Assembly: GCF_002097715.1 (NCBI RefSeq) | Contig: NZ_CP020738.1 | Coordinates: forward strand, 2,418,001 to 2,482,000 | DNA: 64,000 bases | DNA from: Burkholderia ubonensis subsp. mesacidophila | GTDB taxonomy: Bacteria; Pseudomonadota; Gammaproteobacteria; Burkholderiales; Burkholderiaceae | Direction of reading: 5' to 3' | Part shown: piece after piece, positions 49,955-58,494 of the stretch | Numbering within the stretch: the first letter of the stretch is position 1 | How the letters are laid out: every line of letters starts with the position of its first letter | Translations under genes and position numbers: made by a program | Notes under the pieces: generated by a model | Database searches by the model: none | Told to the model about the DNA's origin: nothing | Seen by the model: the letters and a program-made list of their open reading frames with translations, nothing else

Positions 49955-51471
49955 GACTCGCCTCCATCCGACGCGAATCCCTTCCACACCCATTCGGGCA
50001 GCCACAGGACGAACAGGCCGAGCAGCACATACACCGTGCGGCCGTTGAACGCGAACAGCTCGTCGAAGTTGAGGAACACCAGCAGCGCGCTGAACAGGAT
50101 CGGCAACGGCGCGAAGCTATGCGGGCGCTTGCCGTTTGCTTCGGCATCCTTGCGCTTCGCGGCCTTGGCCGCAGTCGCAGCCGCCGCGCCGCCGGCCGCG
50201 AGCGCCGGCACGCCGAAGCGCTCGGCGAGCTTGCCGGCCGAGATCCGCTGCGCGCGCGACCAGACGATCTCGTTCGCGCTGCGCTCCATCGTCAGCTTGT
50301 CGTTCTGCCAGCCGTAGTCGACGATCGACGTGCGATCGCCGACCTGCACGCGCCAGTTGAACGCGCCGACCACGTACACGACTTCCGACGCATACGCGTC
50401 ACGCTTGCGGTAGGTCTTGCCGCCGTCGGTGACTTCGGCGTCGTCGCCGATCGTCGGCCAGTGGTCGAGCACGCTGACGCGCTCCCAGCGCCCTTCGCTC
50501 TGCACGAGCCACAGAAAGCCGCGTTTCGGGTGCAGCAGCAGGTATTCGTCCCACGTCTCGTTATCTCCCGGCACCTTGCAGCGCATCATGCCGATCACCG
50601 TATACTTCGCGCCGTCGAAGGTGCCGGCCGCGCCGAGCTCCAGCGCGCCCTTCACCGCGTCGAGCTCGCGCTGCTTCGCGAACACGGTCTGCTGCTCGGC
50701 CGTGCACTGCACACCCGCATGGCACGAGCCGCACACGACGTAGTCGGCGACGTTCGGCGCATACGACAGCGGCGCGCCGCAGCTCGGGCACGCGAACGCC
50801 TGCATCTGCAAGCCGCGCGGCTCACGCGTGTCGGCTTCGACCTCCCGCAGCCCGGTGAACGCCAGCGCGTCGAACGTCATCGCCTCGCCCGCATACAGCG
50901 CCGGACGGCCGTCGCCGCCCGCATCGGAGTAGTCGAACGTCGCGAACGCGCTGCCGGTTCGCAGGTCGGCGACACGCGCTTCCCAGCCTGCGTCGACGCG
51001 GAACGGCAACTCGCCGTCGCCGCCCGTGCAACGCGCGGTGCGCACGTCCGAAACCAGGTAGCGCAAGCCGCCGTGATTGATCTGCATGCCCGGCTGCAGC
51101 GCGTTGAAGGCGGGCCACGAGCCGAGCGCGTCGTCGGGCTGGCGGACCGTGATCGCATACTGGCCGGATGCATCCGACAGCCAGCCGAACGCGCCGTCGT
51201 CGAACACGACATACCATTCGCTCCACGCGCCGGCGTCGTAGGTCAACTCGATCCGGCCGAGCACGGTGAACGCACGCTTGCCATAGCGGCCGGCGGCGCC
51301 GATCTGCACCGGCGACGCGTCGTCGACCACCGCGGCCAGCTCGCCGATCCGCTCGACGTCGGCGCCGCGCTTGAGCAGCGTGCTGCGGCAAAACGCGCAG
51401 ACGGCCATCACCGCCGCCGCCGAGCGGAACGTGACCGGCGCGCCGCACTGGGGGCACGAAGTGCTGAACAT
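49951..51471 (-). CDS. DUF4178 protein with two zinc ribbons and C-terminal membrane hairpin
   Basis: This 506-residue protein has two repeats, each with a Cys4 zinc ribbon (CPQC...CAFC near residues 6-28, CPSC...CGSC near 230-255) followed by a DUF4178 beta domain (AWSEWYVVFDDGAFGWLSDA; ETWDEYLLLHPKRGFLWLVQ). The end has two membrane spans (APLPILFSALLVFLNF, TVYVLLGLFVLWLPEWVWKG). DUF4178 is known from polyamine and SPFH gene neighbourhoods without an assigned reaction. It is 9 bp downstream of the SPFH gene. Confidence 0.88.
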   Translation of the reverse strand: MFSTSCPQCGAPVTFRSAAAVMAVCAFCRSTLLKRGADVERIGELAAVVDDASPVQIGAAGRYGKRAFTVLGRIELTYDAGAWSEWYVVFDDGAFGWLSDASGQYAITVRQPDDALGSWPAFNALQPGMQINHGGLRYLVSDVRTARCTGGDGELPFRVDAGWEARVADLRTGSAFATFDYSDAGGDGRPALYAGEAMTFDALAFTGLREVEADTREPRGLQMQAFACPSCGAPLSYAPNVADYVVCGSCHAGVQCTAEQQTVFAKQRELDAVKGALELGAAGTFDGAKYTVIGMMRCKVPGDNETWDEYLLLHPKRGFLWLVQSEGRWERVSVLDHWPTIGDDAEVTDGGKTYRKRDAYASEVVYVVGAFNWRVQVGDRTSIVDYGWQNDKLTMERSANEIVWSRAQRISAGKLAERFGVPALAAGGAAAATAAKAAKRKDAEANGKRPHSFAPLPILFSALLVFLNFDELFAFNGRTVYVLLGLFVLWLPEWVWKGFASDGGES

Positions 51472-51480
51472 GCGGGACGC

Positions 51481-52506
51481 TTATTGAGTGAGTTTCGCGA
51501 GAATCTCCGCCTTCGCGCGCGCGTATTCGTCGTCGGTCACGAGCCCCTTGTCATGCAGCGCCTTGAGCTGTTCGAGACGCTGCACGTAATCGACGCCGGT
51601 CGCGACACCGGGCGCGGCCGGCGGTTGGGCGGTTGCGGCCGGTGGCGCGCTGCCGGCGATCTGGCCGGCCATCGCCTGCCCGATCGCCGCGCCGGCCGCG
51701 AGGCCCGCGCCGACGCCGGCGATGCCGCCGGGGTTCTGCGCGGCGAGCGGAATCGCCTGCGCGGTCTGGTATTGCGTCGCGCGGCCGAGGTCGCCCGCCA
51801 TGCTCGCGCCGATCCGCAGGTCGAGCGCCTTCTGCAGCTCGGCCGGCAGCGACACGCTCTCGACCACGAACGCGTCGAGCGCGAGACCGTAGCGCGTGAA
51901 CGCCGGCACCAGCGCTTCGGCCACCCGGTGCGACAACTGCATCTGGTTCGCGGCCATGTCGACGAACGGGACGTCCGCCGAGCCGAATGCGGTGCTCATC
52001 GCGGTCACGACGAGGTTGCGCAACTGCTGCTCGAGATCGTCGACCGTGTATTGCGCGCGCGTGCCGCTGATCTCGCGGTGGAACGCGAGCGCGTCGACGA
52101 TCCGGTACGAGTAGACGCCGAACGCGCGCAGCTGCACGATGCCGAATTCGCGGTCGCGGATCGTCACCGGTTGCGCGGTGCCCCAGCGGCGGCCGAGCTG
52201 CAGCCGCGTGCTGAAGAAATAGACGTCGGACTTGAAAGGCGACTGAAAGAGCTTGTCCCAGTTCTGCAGGTACGTGAGCACCGGCAGCGTCTGGGTCGTC
52301 AGCGTATGGAGGCCCGGCTGGAACACGTCGGCGACCTTCCCTTCGTTGACGAACACCGCGACCTGCGATTCGCGCACGGTCAGCTTGCCGCCATACTGGA
52401 TCTCCTGGTCTTCCATCGGATAGCGCCAGGCGAGCACGCCGTCCGTGTCTTCCGTCCACTGCAGGACGTCGATGAATTGCTTGCGGATGAACGAACCGAA
52501 ACTCAT
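51481..52506 (-). CDS. SPFH-domain protein (YdjI/virion core-like) with SHOCT tail
   Basis: This 341-residue protein has an SPFH/band 7-type domain seen as GKLTVRESQVAVFVNEGKVA, VFQPGLHTLTTQTLPVLTYL, WGTAQPVTIRDREFGIVQLR and GLALDAFVVESVSLPAELQK. A Gly/Ala-rich linker (residues about 255-300) leads to a SHOCT-like end (LEQLKALHDKGLVTDDEYAR). SPFH proteins form membrane-associated oligomeric scaffolds. It lies between DUF350 and DUF4178 genes. Confidence 0.9.
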   Translation of the reverse strand: MSFGSFIRKQFIDVLQWTEDTDGVLAWRYPMEDQEIQYGGKLTVRESQVAVFVNEGKVADVFQPGLHTLTTQTLPVLTYLQNWDKLFQSPFKSDVYFFSTRLQLGRRWGTAQPVTIRDREFGIVQLRAFGVYSYRIVDALAFHREISGTRAQYTVDDLEQQLRNLVVTAMSTAFGSADVPFVDMAANQMQLSHRVAEALVPAFTRYGLALDAFVVESVSLPAELQKALDLRIGASMAGDLGRATQYQTAQAIPLAAQNPGGIAGVGAGLAAGAAIGQAMAGQIAGSAPPAATAQPPAAPGVATGVDYVQRLEQLKALHDKGLVTDDEYARAKAEILAKLTQ

Positions 52507-52533
52507 CAGGGTCTCCTCGAAACGCGCGCGGCG

Positions 52534-52920
52534 TCAGGTCAGGCAGGCTGCGTTGATGATGCCGACGACCAGCGACGCGGTGCCCATCAGGCCGCCCATC
52601 GCGGCGTTGCGGTCCTCGATCGCGTGGTTCATGCCGGGCATCAGGCGGGTCAGCGCCACATAGGTCAGCAGTTGCACGAGCATCGCGCCGATCGCCCACA
52701 GCACGACCGCGCCGAGCGTCGAGTTGTGCGCGATGCTGGATGCGAGCGTGAGGCAAAAGCCGACCAGCGCGCCGCCGAACGACAGCGTCGCGGCGACGTT
52801 GCCGTCGCGGATCAGCGCCAGTTCGTCGAACGGGGTGACCTTCAGGTACACTGCCGCGAACGCCAGGAGCAGCACGAAAGCCGACAGTAAATGAACCGCA
52901 TAAGAAAAGGCACTATTCAT
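52534..52920 (-). CDS. DUF350 inner-membrane protein
   Basis: This 128-residue protein has four hydrophobic segments: AVHLLSAFVLLLAFAAVYLK, NVAATLSFGGALVGFCLTLA, TLGAVVLWAIGAMLVQLLTY and a C-terminal GTASLVVGIINAACL. This is the YjfL/DUF350 layout. It is the first gene of the leftward operon; ATG at 52920 follows AGGAAAAG. The function is unknown; DUF350 recurs next to polyamine/ATP-grasp or aminopropyltransferase genes. Confidence 0.88.
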   Translation of the reverse strand: MNSAFSYAVHLLSAFVLLLAFAAVYLKVTPFDELALIRDGNVAATLSFGGALVGFCLTLASSIAHNSTLGAVVLWAIGAMLVQLLTYVALTRLMPGMNHAIEDRNAAMGGLMGTASLVVGIINAACLT

Positions 52921-52951
52921 TCTTTTCCTCGGATTGTGTGCTCGATTCGCC

Positions 52952-53007
52952 GGCCGGCGGGTGGCCGCCCCACGGTTGGCCGGCCCGCGGATGGCCGCCC
53001 CGCAAAA
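52952..53007. repeat. Imperfect 15-bp tandem repeats in the divergent promoter
   Basis: Units beginning GGCCG recur every 15 bp from 52963 (GGCCGCCCCACGGTT, GGCCGGCCCGCGGAT, GGCCGCCCCGCAAAA), preceded by a partial unit at 52952. They occupy the 136-bp spacer between DUF350 and the aminopropyltransferase gene and could be protein-binding repeats or a slippage product. Confidence 0.6.
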
Positions 53008-53056
53008 ATCCGCGCCAGTATATCCACATTGCCGACCCCGGCACAACGGACGCACC

Positions 53057-54571
53057 ATGCTGCATAGGCGCGCGCTCGTCCTGTCGATCCTGGTGCTCGC
53101 ATCGTGCGGGCTCGGCTACGAACTGATCAGCAGCGCGCTGTCGAGCTATCTGCTCGGCGACTCGATCCTGCAATTCTCGTCGGTGATCGGCTGCTACCTG
53201 TTCGCGATGGGCGTCGGCTCGTGGCTCGCGAAGTTCGTCGACGACGACGACGTGCTCGACCGCTTCGTCGACATCGAGCTGCTCGTCGGCCTGCTCGGCG
53301 GCGTGTCGGCCGCGCTGCTGTTCGCGGTGTTCGCGTGGCTCGCGGCGCCGTTCCGCGCGGCGCTCTACGCGCTCGTGTTCGCGCTCGGCGTGCTGATCGG
53401 GATGGAGATCCCGCTCGTGATGCGCGCGTTCCAGCAGCGACGCCAGGCGTTCCGCCATACCGTCAGCGAAGTGCTCAGCTTCGACTATCTCGGCTCGCTC
53501 GCGGTGTCGCTGATCTTCCCGCTCGTGCTCGCGCCGCGCCTCGGCCTGCTGCGCACGAGCTTCCTGTTCGGGATCCTGAACGCGCTCGTCGCGCTGTGGA
53601 CGATGCACCTGTTCCGCGACGAGATCCGCCGGGTGCGCGCCAAGCAGATGCGCGCGTCGCTCGTGATCGGGCTGCTCGCCGCCGGCTTCGCGCTGTCGGG
53701 GAAAATCACGCACTGGGCCGAGCACGGCGTGTACGGCGACGAGACGATCTATGCGGAAACCACGCCGTACCAGCGCATCGTGCTGACGCAGTGGCACGAC
53801 GACATGCGGCTCTACCTGAACGGCAACCTGCAGTTCTCGTCGCGCGACGAGCATCGCTATCACGAGGCGCTGATCCACCCGACGCTCGACGCGCTGCCGT
53901 GGGCGAAGCGCGTGCTCGTGCTCGGCGGCGGCGACGGCCTCGCGGTGCGCGAGCTGCTCAAGCACCGCAATCTCGAGCGGATCACGCTCGTCGACCTCGA
54001 CCCGGCGATGACGCGGCTGTTCTCGACGTCCGCGCCGCTCGTGAAGCTGAACCAGCGTTCGCTGAAGGACCCGCGCGTGCACGTGATCAACGACGACGCG
54101 GTGCGCTGGCTCGAAGCGAATGCCGACGTGTACGACGCGATCGTCGTCGACTTCCCGGACCCGACCAACTTCGGCCTCGGCCGCCTCTATTCGGTGCCGG
54201 TGTTCCGGCTGCTCGCGCGGCACCTGTCCGAGAACGGCTATGCGGTGATCCAGTCGACGTCGCCGTATTTCGCGCCGCACGCGTACTGGACGATCATCGC
54301 GACGCTGCACGAGGCGGGCCTCAATACATGGCCGTACCACTGCTACGTGCCGTCGTTCGGCGACTGGGGCTTCGTGATCGCCGGCAAGCGCCGCGACTTC
54401 ACGGTGCCGACGCATTACTCGGTGCCGACGCGCTGGCTCGACGCGCAAACGGCCGCCGAGATGTTCCACTTCCCCGCCGACATGCCGGCGCTGCCGATGT
54501 CGCCGAACGAACTCAACGACCAGCCGCTCGTGCGCCGCTTCGACGACGACTGGAAGCACGTGCTGCGCTGA
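53057..54571 (+). CDS. speE: Membrane-anchored spermidine synthase-like aminopropyltransferase
   Basis: This protein has 504 residues. Residues 1-210 contain about seven membrane spans (ALVLSILVLASCGLGYELIS, VGLLGGVSAALLFAVFAWLA). Residues 230-500 are a spermidine synthase domain: FSSRDEHRYHEALIHPTLDA, VLVLGGGDGLAVRELL, ITLVDLDPAMTRLF and the catalytic-type VVDFPDPTNFGLGRLYS. It should transfer an aminopropyl group from decarboxylated SAM, supplied by the SpeD gene across the spacer, at the membrane. The acceptor is unknown. The stop overlaps the next start (TGATG). Confidence 0.9.
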   Translation: MLHRRALVLSILVLASCGLGYELISSALSSYLLGDSILQFSSVIGCYLFAMGVGSWLAKFVDDDDVLDRFVDIELLVGLLGGVSAALLFAVFAWLAAPFRAALYALVFALGVLIGMEIPLVMRAFQQRRQAFRHTVSEVLSFDYLGSLAVSLIFPLVLAPRLGLLRTSFLFGILNALVALWTMHLFRDEIRRVRAKQMRASLVIGLLAAGFALSGKITHWAEHGVYGDETIYAETTPYQRIVLTQWHDDMRLYLNGNLQFSSRDEHRYHEALIHPTLDALPWAKRVLVLGGGDGLAVRELLKHRNLERITLVDLDPAMTRLFSTSAPLVKLNQRSLKDPRVHVINDDAVRWLEANADVYDAIVVDFPDPTNFGLGRLYSVPVFRLLARHLSENGYAVIQSTSPYFAPHAYWTIIATLHEAGLNTWPYHCYVPSFGDWGFVIAGKRRDFTVPTHYSVPTRWLDAQTAAEMFHFPADMPALPMSPNELNDQPLVRRFDDDWKHVLR

Positions 54572-56187
54572 TGGACCGCCGCACCTTCATCGTCGCGTCC
54601 GCCTCTGCGTCGCTTGCCGCCTGCGGCCGGCTCGGCTGGATCGAGACGACGCCGCGCATCGACTATCCGGGCATGCGCGAAGGCCACGCGCTGCGCGATC
54701 ATGCGGCGCTTCCGCCGCCGTCCGGCACGTTCGAGACCGACATCGCGATCCTCGGCGCGGGCGCGGCCGGCCTGTCGTGCGCGTGGCAGCTCGCGCGCGC
54801 CGGGCACCGCCGCTTCACGGTGCTCGCCGGGCCGGAATTCGGCGGCAATGCGGCCGGCGGCCGCTTCGGCGAGCTCGGCTATCCGAAGGGCGCGCATTAC
54901 CTGCCGCTGCCGTCGCGCGAATCCGTGCATCTGCGCGACATGCTCGCCGACCTCGGCGTGATCGAAGCCGCGCCGTTCGCCGCGCGGCCGGACTACGACG
55001 AACGCGCGATCGTGCACGCGCCCGACGAGCGGCTCTACATCGCGGGCCAGTGGCAGGACGGGCTCGTGCCGACGATCGGCATCGGCCAGGACGAGCTCGC
55101 GCAGCAGGCGCGCTTCTTCGCGTACACCGATGCGCTGCGCACCGCGCGCGGCAACGACGGCCGCAAGGCGTTCTGCATTCCGCTCGCCGAATCGTCGCGC
55201 GACCCGCGCTGGCGCGCGCTCGACACGCGCTCGTTCCGGCAGTGGCTGCTCGACGAAGGCTATACGGCGCCGTCGCTGCACTGGTACCTGAACTACTGCT
55301 GCCGCGACGACTACGGCGCGGGCTACGAGCATGTGTCCGCGTGGGCCGGGCTGCACTACTTCTCGTCGCGCGCCGGCCATGCGAGCGATGCCGGCGACGG
55401 CGCGGTGCTGACCTGGCCCGACGGGCTGCACACGATGGTGACCAGGCTGTCCGCTTCGATCGCCGCGCGCACCGGGTCGCACGACTGGTCGCAGGCCGGC
55501 TTCGCGGTCCGCGCCACCGAGCGCGCGGGCGGCGTCGACGTGCTGTGCGCGCGCGTCGACAACGGCGCACTGACCACCTTCACGCTGAGGGCGCGGCGCG
55601 TCGTCTGCGCGATGCCGCTGTTCGTCGCCGCGCGCGTGTTCCCGCAGCTGCGCGAATACGGCTTCGAGCCCGCGCGCGACCTGCCGCCGCGCGCGCCGTG
55701 GCTCGTGTCCAACTTCCTGCTCGACGGGATGCCGGCCGAGGCCGCCGGCGCGCCGCTCGCGTGGGACAACGTCGTCTACGGCGGCGCGGGGCTCGGCTAC
55801 GTGGTGTCGACGCACCAGCTGATCCGGCTGTCGCCGCCGACACGCTCGGTGTTTTCCGCGTACCAGGCGCTGAGCACGCGCACGCCCGACGACACGCGCC
55901 GCTGGCTCGCCGCGGCGAAGCCGGACGAGCTGCGCGACCAGGCGGCGACCGACCTGCGCGCGGTGTACGGCCGCGCGCTGTGGAAGCACGCGAGCGCGCT
56001 CGAGATCACCGTGCGCGGCCACGCGATGGCGACGCCCGACGTCGGGTTCCTGAGCCGACCGGGGCTGCTCGCGCTGCGCGACGCCGACGGGCCGGTCGTG
56101 TTCGCGCACGCGGATCTGTCGGGGATGTCGCTGTTCGAGGAGGCGTCGTACTGGGGCATGCGCGCCGCGCAGCGCGTGCTCGCCTGA
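54571..56187 (+). CDS. Exported FAD-dependent amine oxidase-like protein
   Basis: This 538-residue protein starts MDRRTFIVASASASLAACG, a twin-arginine-like signal with lipobox LAAC, so it is probably a periplasmic lipoprotein. The FAD motif is DIAILGAGAAGLSCAWQLAR, and the C-terminal part (MSLFEEASYWGMRAAQRVL) completes an amine oxidase/NAD(P)-binding layout. It probably oxidises an amine. Its ATG overlaps the aminopropyltransferase stop by 1 bp, so the product of that enzyme is an obvious substrate candidate (inference). Confidence 0.85.
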   Translation: MDRRTFIVASASASLAACGRLGWIETTPRIDYPGMREGHALRDHAALPPPSGTFETDIAILGAGAAGLSCAWQLARAGHRRFTVLAGPEFGGNAAGGRFGELGYPKGAHYLPLPSRESVHLRDMLADLGVIEAAPFAARPDYDERAIVHAPDERLYIAGQWQDGLVPTIGIGQDELAQQARFFAYTDALRTARGNDGRKAFCIPLAESSRDPRWRALDTRSFRQWLLDEGYTAPSLHWYLNYCCRDDYGAGYEHVSAWAGLHYFSSRAGHASDAGDGAVLTWPDGLHTMVTRLSASIAARTGSHDWSQAGFAVRATERAGGVDVLCARVDNGALTTFTLRARRVVCAMPLFVAARVFPQLREYGFEPARDLPPRAPWLVSNFLLDGMPAEAAGAPLAWDNVVYGGAGLGYVVSTHQLIRLSPPTRSVFSAYQALSTRTPDDTRRWLAAAKPDELRDQAATDLRAVYGRALWKHASALEITVRGHAMATPDVGFLSRPGLLALRDADGPVVFAHADLSGMSLFEEASYWGMRAAQRVLA

Positions 56188-56248
56188 CGGACCCCACCGC
56201 ATGCTTTACAACTTGCTTTCAGCCAGCCGGACACCCGCAGTTCTGTCA

Positions 56249-56276
56249 TTGCGGAGCCGCCGGCAGCCGCTATAAT
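56249..56276 (+). promoter_or_regulatory. Sigma-70-like promoter for the amidase gene
   Basis: TTGCGG (56249-56254), 16 bp, TATAAT (56271-56276). The perfect -10 and near-consensus -35 lie 84 bp before the amidase ATG and 60 bp after the preceding stop. Confidence 0.65.
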
Positions 56277-56359
56277 CGCGCCACATTCCGACTGCATCTT
56301 GCAGGCCGACGGCACCGCGCCGCTTCGTCGAGCGCAGCCGCATTCACGCGACAACAAGA

Positions 56360-57112
56360 ATGAACCGAACCGTCCAACGCCTTCGCCCGTTCGCAGGCGC
56401 CGCCGCGCGCGTGCTCGCCTGCGCGGCCCTGCTCGGCGTGCCGCTCGCGCTGCGCGCCGCAGACGCCGCGCCGGCCGCCAGCGCACATGCTCCCTACATC
56501 GTGATCGACACCGGCCACACGCCGGCGCGCCCCGGCTCGACCGGCGCGAGCGGCCGCGTCGAATACCTGTACAACCTCGAGCTGTCGGGCGCAGTCGCCA
56601 AGCGGCTGAGCGACGACGGCGACCGCGTGCTGCGCACGTCCGCGGACGGCCGCGAGATCAAGCTGGAACAGCGCTCGACGCAGGCGCCCGATGCCAACCT
56701 GTTCGTGTCGATCCATCATGACTCGATGCAGCAGCAATTCATCGACGCCGGCCGGCAACGCGAATTCCACGGCTTCTCCGTGTTCGTGTCGGAACGCAAT
56801 CCGCATTACGAACAGAGCCTGCGCTGCGCGAAGGCGATCGCCGGGAAGCTCGTCGCGGCGGGCGAAACGCCGTCGCTCTATCACGCGCAGCCGATCCGCG
56901 GCGAGAATCGTCCGCTGATCGATCCGCACCTCGGCATCCACCGCTTCGACGACCTCGTCGTGCTGCGCACCGCGCCGATTCCGGCCGTGCTCGTCGAAGC
57001 CGGCGTGATCGTCAATCCCGACGAGGAGAAGCGGCTCGCGCAGCACGATACGATCCAGCGCCTGTCCGCCGCGATCGCGGGCGGCATCGAGGCGTGCACC
57101 GCGTCCGAATGA
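56360..57112 (+). CDS. N-acetylmuramoyl-L-alanine amidase (Amidase_3), exported
   Basis: This 250-residue protein has a signal peptide ending ALRAAD. Zinc ligands and catalytic residues of Amidase_3 are visible: His in IVIDTGHTPARPGSTG, Glu in GRVEYLYNLELSG, His in NLFVSIHHDSMQQQF and Glu in VLVEAGVIVNPDEEKRL. It cleaves the amide between MurNAc and the stem peptide in the periplasm. It has no AMIN or LysM domain. A promoter of its own and an LprI-like gene downstream suggest a small cell-wall unit. Confidence 0.93.
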   Translation: MNRTVQRLRPFAGAAARVLACAALLGVPLALRAADAAPAASAHAPYIVIDTGHTPARPGSTGASGRVEYLYNLELSGAVAKRLSDDGDRVLRTSADGREIKLEQRSTQAPDANLFVSIHHDSMQQQFIDAGRQREFHGFSVFVSERNPHYEQSLRCAKAIAGKLVAAGETPSLYHAQPIRGENRPLIDPHLGIHRFDDLVVLRTAPIPAVLVEAGVIVNPDEEKRLAQHDTIQRLSAAIAGGIEACTASE

Positions 57113-57162
57113 CGACGCGACGCGCGTGCGTCACCGGTTTTTACCCAGCCAGGAGCATCCAC

Positions 57163-57552
57163 ATGAAAAAGAATCTGCTCGCCGCATCCTGCGCGCTGTT
57201 CGCGCTTGCCGTTCCGTTCTCCGCGCACGCGGCCGGCTGTGCGAAGCCGCACAGCGCATTCGACCAGGTGTACTGCAGCAGCACGCAGTTCTCGCAGCTC
57301 GACCGCGAGCTGAACGACCAGTACGGCCGCCTGCGCAAGCAGCTGAGCGGCGACCAGCAGTCGTCGCTGAAGACGGGCCAGCTCGCGTGGCTGAAGCAGC
57401 GCGACGACAAGTGCAGCTATACGCGCGACGACGGGTATTACGTGAACCTCGAGTGCGCGATCGACATGACGCAGTCGCGCCTGTCGTTCCTGCGTGAGCG
57501 CGATCGCGAATGCTCGAGCACGGGCTGCGTGTCGTCGAAGATCGGGCAGTAA
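57163..57552 (+). CDS. LprI-like lysozyme-inhibitor-family protein
   Basis: This 129-residue exported protein has a signal ending SAHAAGC. It has the LprI N-terminal-type pattern: AFDQVYCSSTQFSQLDRELN, DQYGRLRKQLSGDQQSSLKT, GQLAWLKQRDDKCSY and VNLECAIDMTQSRLSFLRER. Six cysteines in the mature protein are consistent with periplasmic disulfides. Its family includes inhibitors of host lysozyme. ATG at 57163 follows CAGGAGC. Confidence 0.85.
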   Translation: MKKNLLAASCALFALAVPFSAHAAGCAKPHSAFDQVYCSSTQFSQLDRELNDQYGRLRKQLSGDQQSSLKTGQLAWLKQRDDKCSYTRDDGYYVNLECAIDMTQSRLSFLRERDRECSSTGCVSSKIGQ

Positions 57553-57639
57553 GACCTTTAGCGCCATCGTTGGGACCGGGATCCGCACGCTCGCGATTCC
57601 GGCATCCCTGCCGCGCTCCAAACGTACTGTCCAGGGCCA

Positions 57640-58476
57640 ATGCACACACTCATGCACAACGGTATCGCCCCCATTGGCGTGTTCGATTCGGGCCTGGGCG
57701 GATTGTCGGTTGTCGAGGCGATCCGTCAGCGGCTTCCCGGAGAAGCCATCCTGTATATCGCGGACTCCAGGTACGCGCCCTATGGCCCGAAGTCCGATGC
57801 GTTCATCCGGGCGCGCAGCCACGCACTCACGGAATGGCTGGTGCAACAGCGCGCGAAAATGCTGGTGATTGCATGCAACACGGCAACGACGCATGCCGTT
57901 TCCTATCTCCGAAGTCAGTTCGCGATCCCGATCATCGGCGTGGAACCCGGGATCAAACCGGCCGTGCAGACCTCGGTTTCGAAAGTCGTCGGCGTGCTGG
58001 CGACAGCCGCAACGCTGCGCAGCCAAAGATTGCAGGCGCTGCTCTCGGAGAACGATCACGCGTGCCGTTTTGTATGTCAGGCGGGGCATGGCCTCGTCGA
58101 ACAAATCGAACAAGGCGAAGCCACGGGATCGATCGTCGAGGCGCTGCTCGAAGAGTATCTGAAGCCGATGATCGACGCAGGCGCGGATACGCTCGTGCTG
58201 GGCTCGACGCACTATGCGTTGCTCATACCGAGCATTCGACGGGTCTTCGGCACTCAGTTCCGCTTGATCGAGACCGCGACCGCAATCGCACGACGGGTCG
58301 ACCATCAGCTTGCCGAGTTCCAGCTGCACAACGATGCGAATCCCGTCGACGTCGCGCCCCTGCAATTGTGCTCGACCGCAACATCGGCAGAGCAACGGCT
58401 GCCGCTGGCTCGACTGGCCCAGGGACTGGCGCTGGCCGGACACCGGGTGGCCGCCATCGACATCGAGACAAGCTGA
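57640..58476 (+). CDS. Glutamate racemase paralogue lacking the second catalytic cysteine
   Basis: This 278-residue protein has the MurI fold: PIGVFDSGLGGLSVVEAIRQ, IADSRYAPYGPKS and the first catalytic Cys79 in VIACNTATTHAVS. The second site, normally GCTHYPLL, reads LGSTHYALL (Ser189, codon TCG), so one of the two acid/base thiols is missing. Two-base racemisation should be impaired; a residual, different or regulatory role is possible. GC is lower and codon use looser than in neighbours. The ATG follows AGGG. A normal murI is expected elsewhere. Confidence 0.9.
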   Translation: MHTLMHNGIAPIGVFDSGLGGLSVVEAIRQRLPGEAILYIADSRYAPYGPKSDAFIRARSHALTEWLVQQRAKMLVIACNTATTHAVSYLRSQFAIPIIGVEPGIKPAVQTSVSKVVGVLATAATLRSQRLQALLSENDHACRFVCQAGHGLVEQIEQGEATGSIVEALLEEYLKPMIDAGADTLVLGSTHYALLIPSIRRVFGTQFRLIETATAIARRVDHQLAEFQLHNDANPVDVAPLQLCSTATSAEQRLPLARLAQGLALAGHRVAAIDIETS

Positions 58477-58494
58477 CCGGTCATCCGGCGCGCC

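Noticed and set aside
50119..52890. Long plus-strand open frame opposite the polyamine operon
   Set aside because: Composition is Arg/His/Asp-rich with no domain; it mirrors the DUF4178, SPFH and DUF350 genes, which are well supported.
52952..53007. CRISPR array
   Set aside because: Units are 15 bp with no spacers and no cas genes.
53104..56187. Open frame of over 1,000 codons on the plus strand
   Set aside because: It is an Arg/Ala-rich shadow of the aminopropyltransferase gene until it merges into the true FAD oxidase frame at 54571; the real genes have clear motifs in their own frames.
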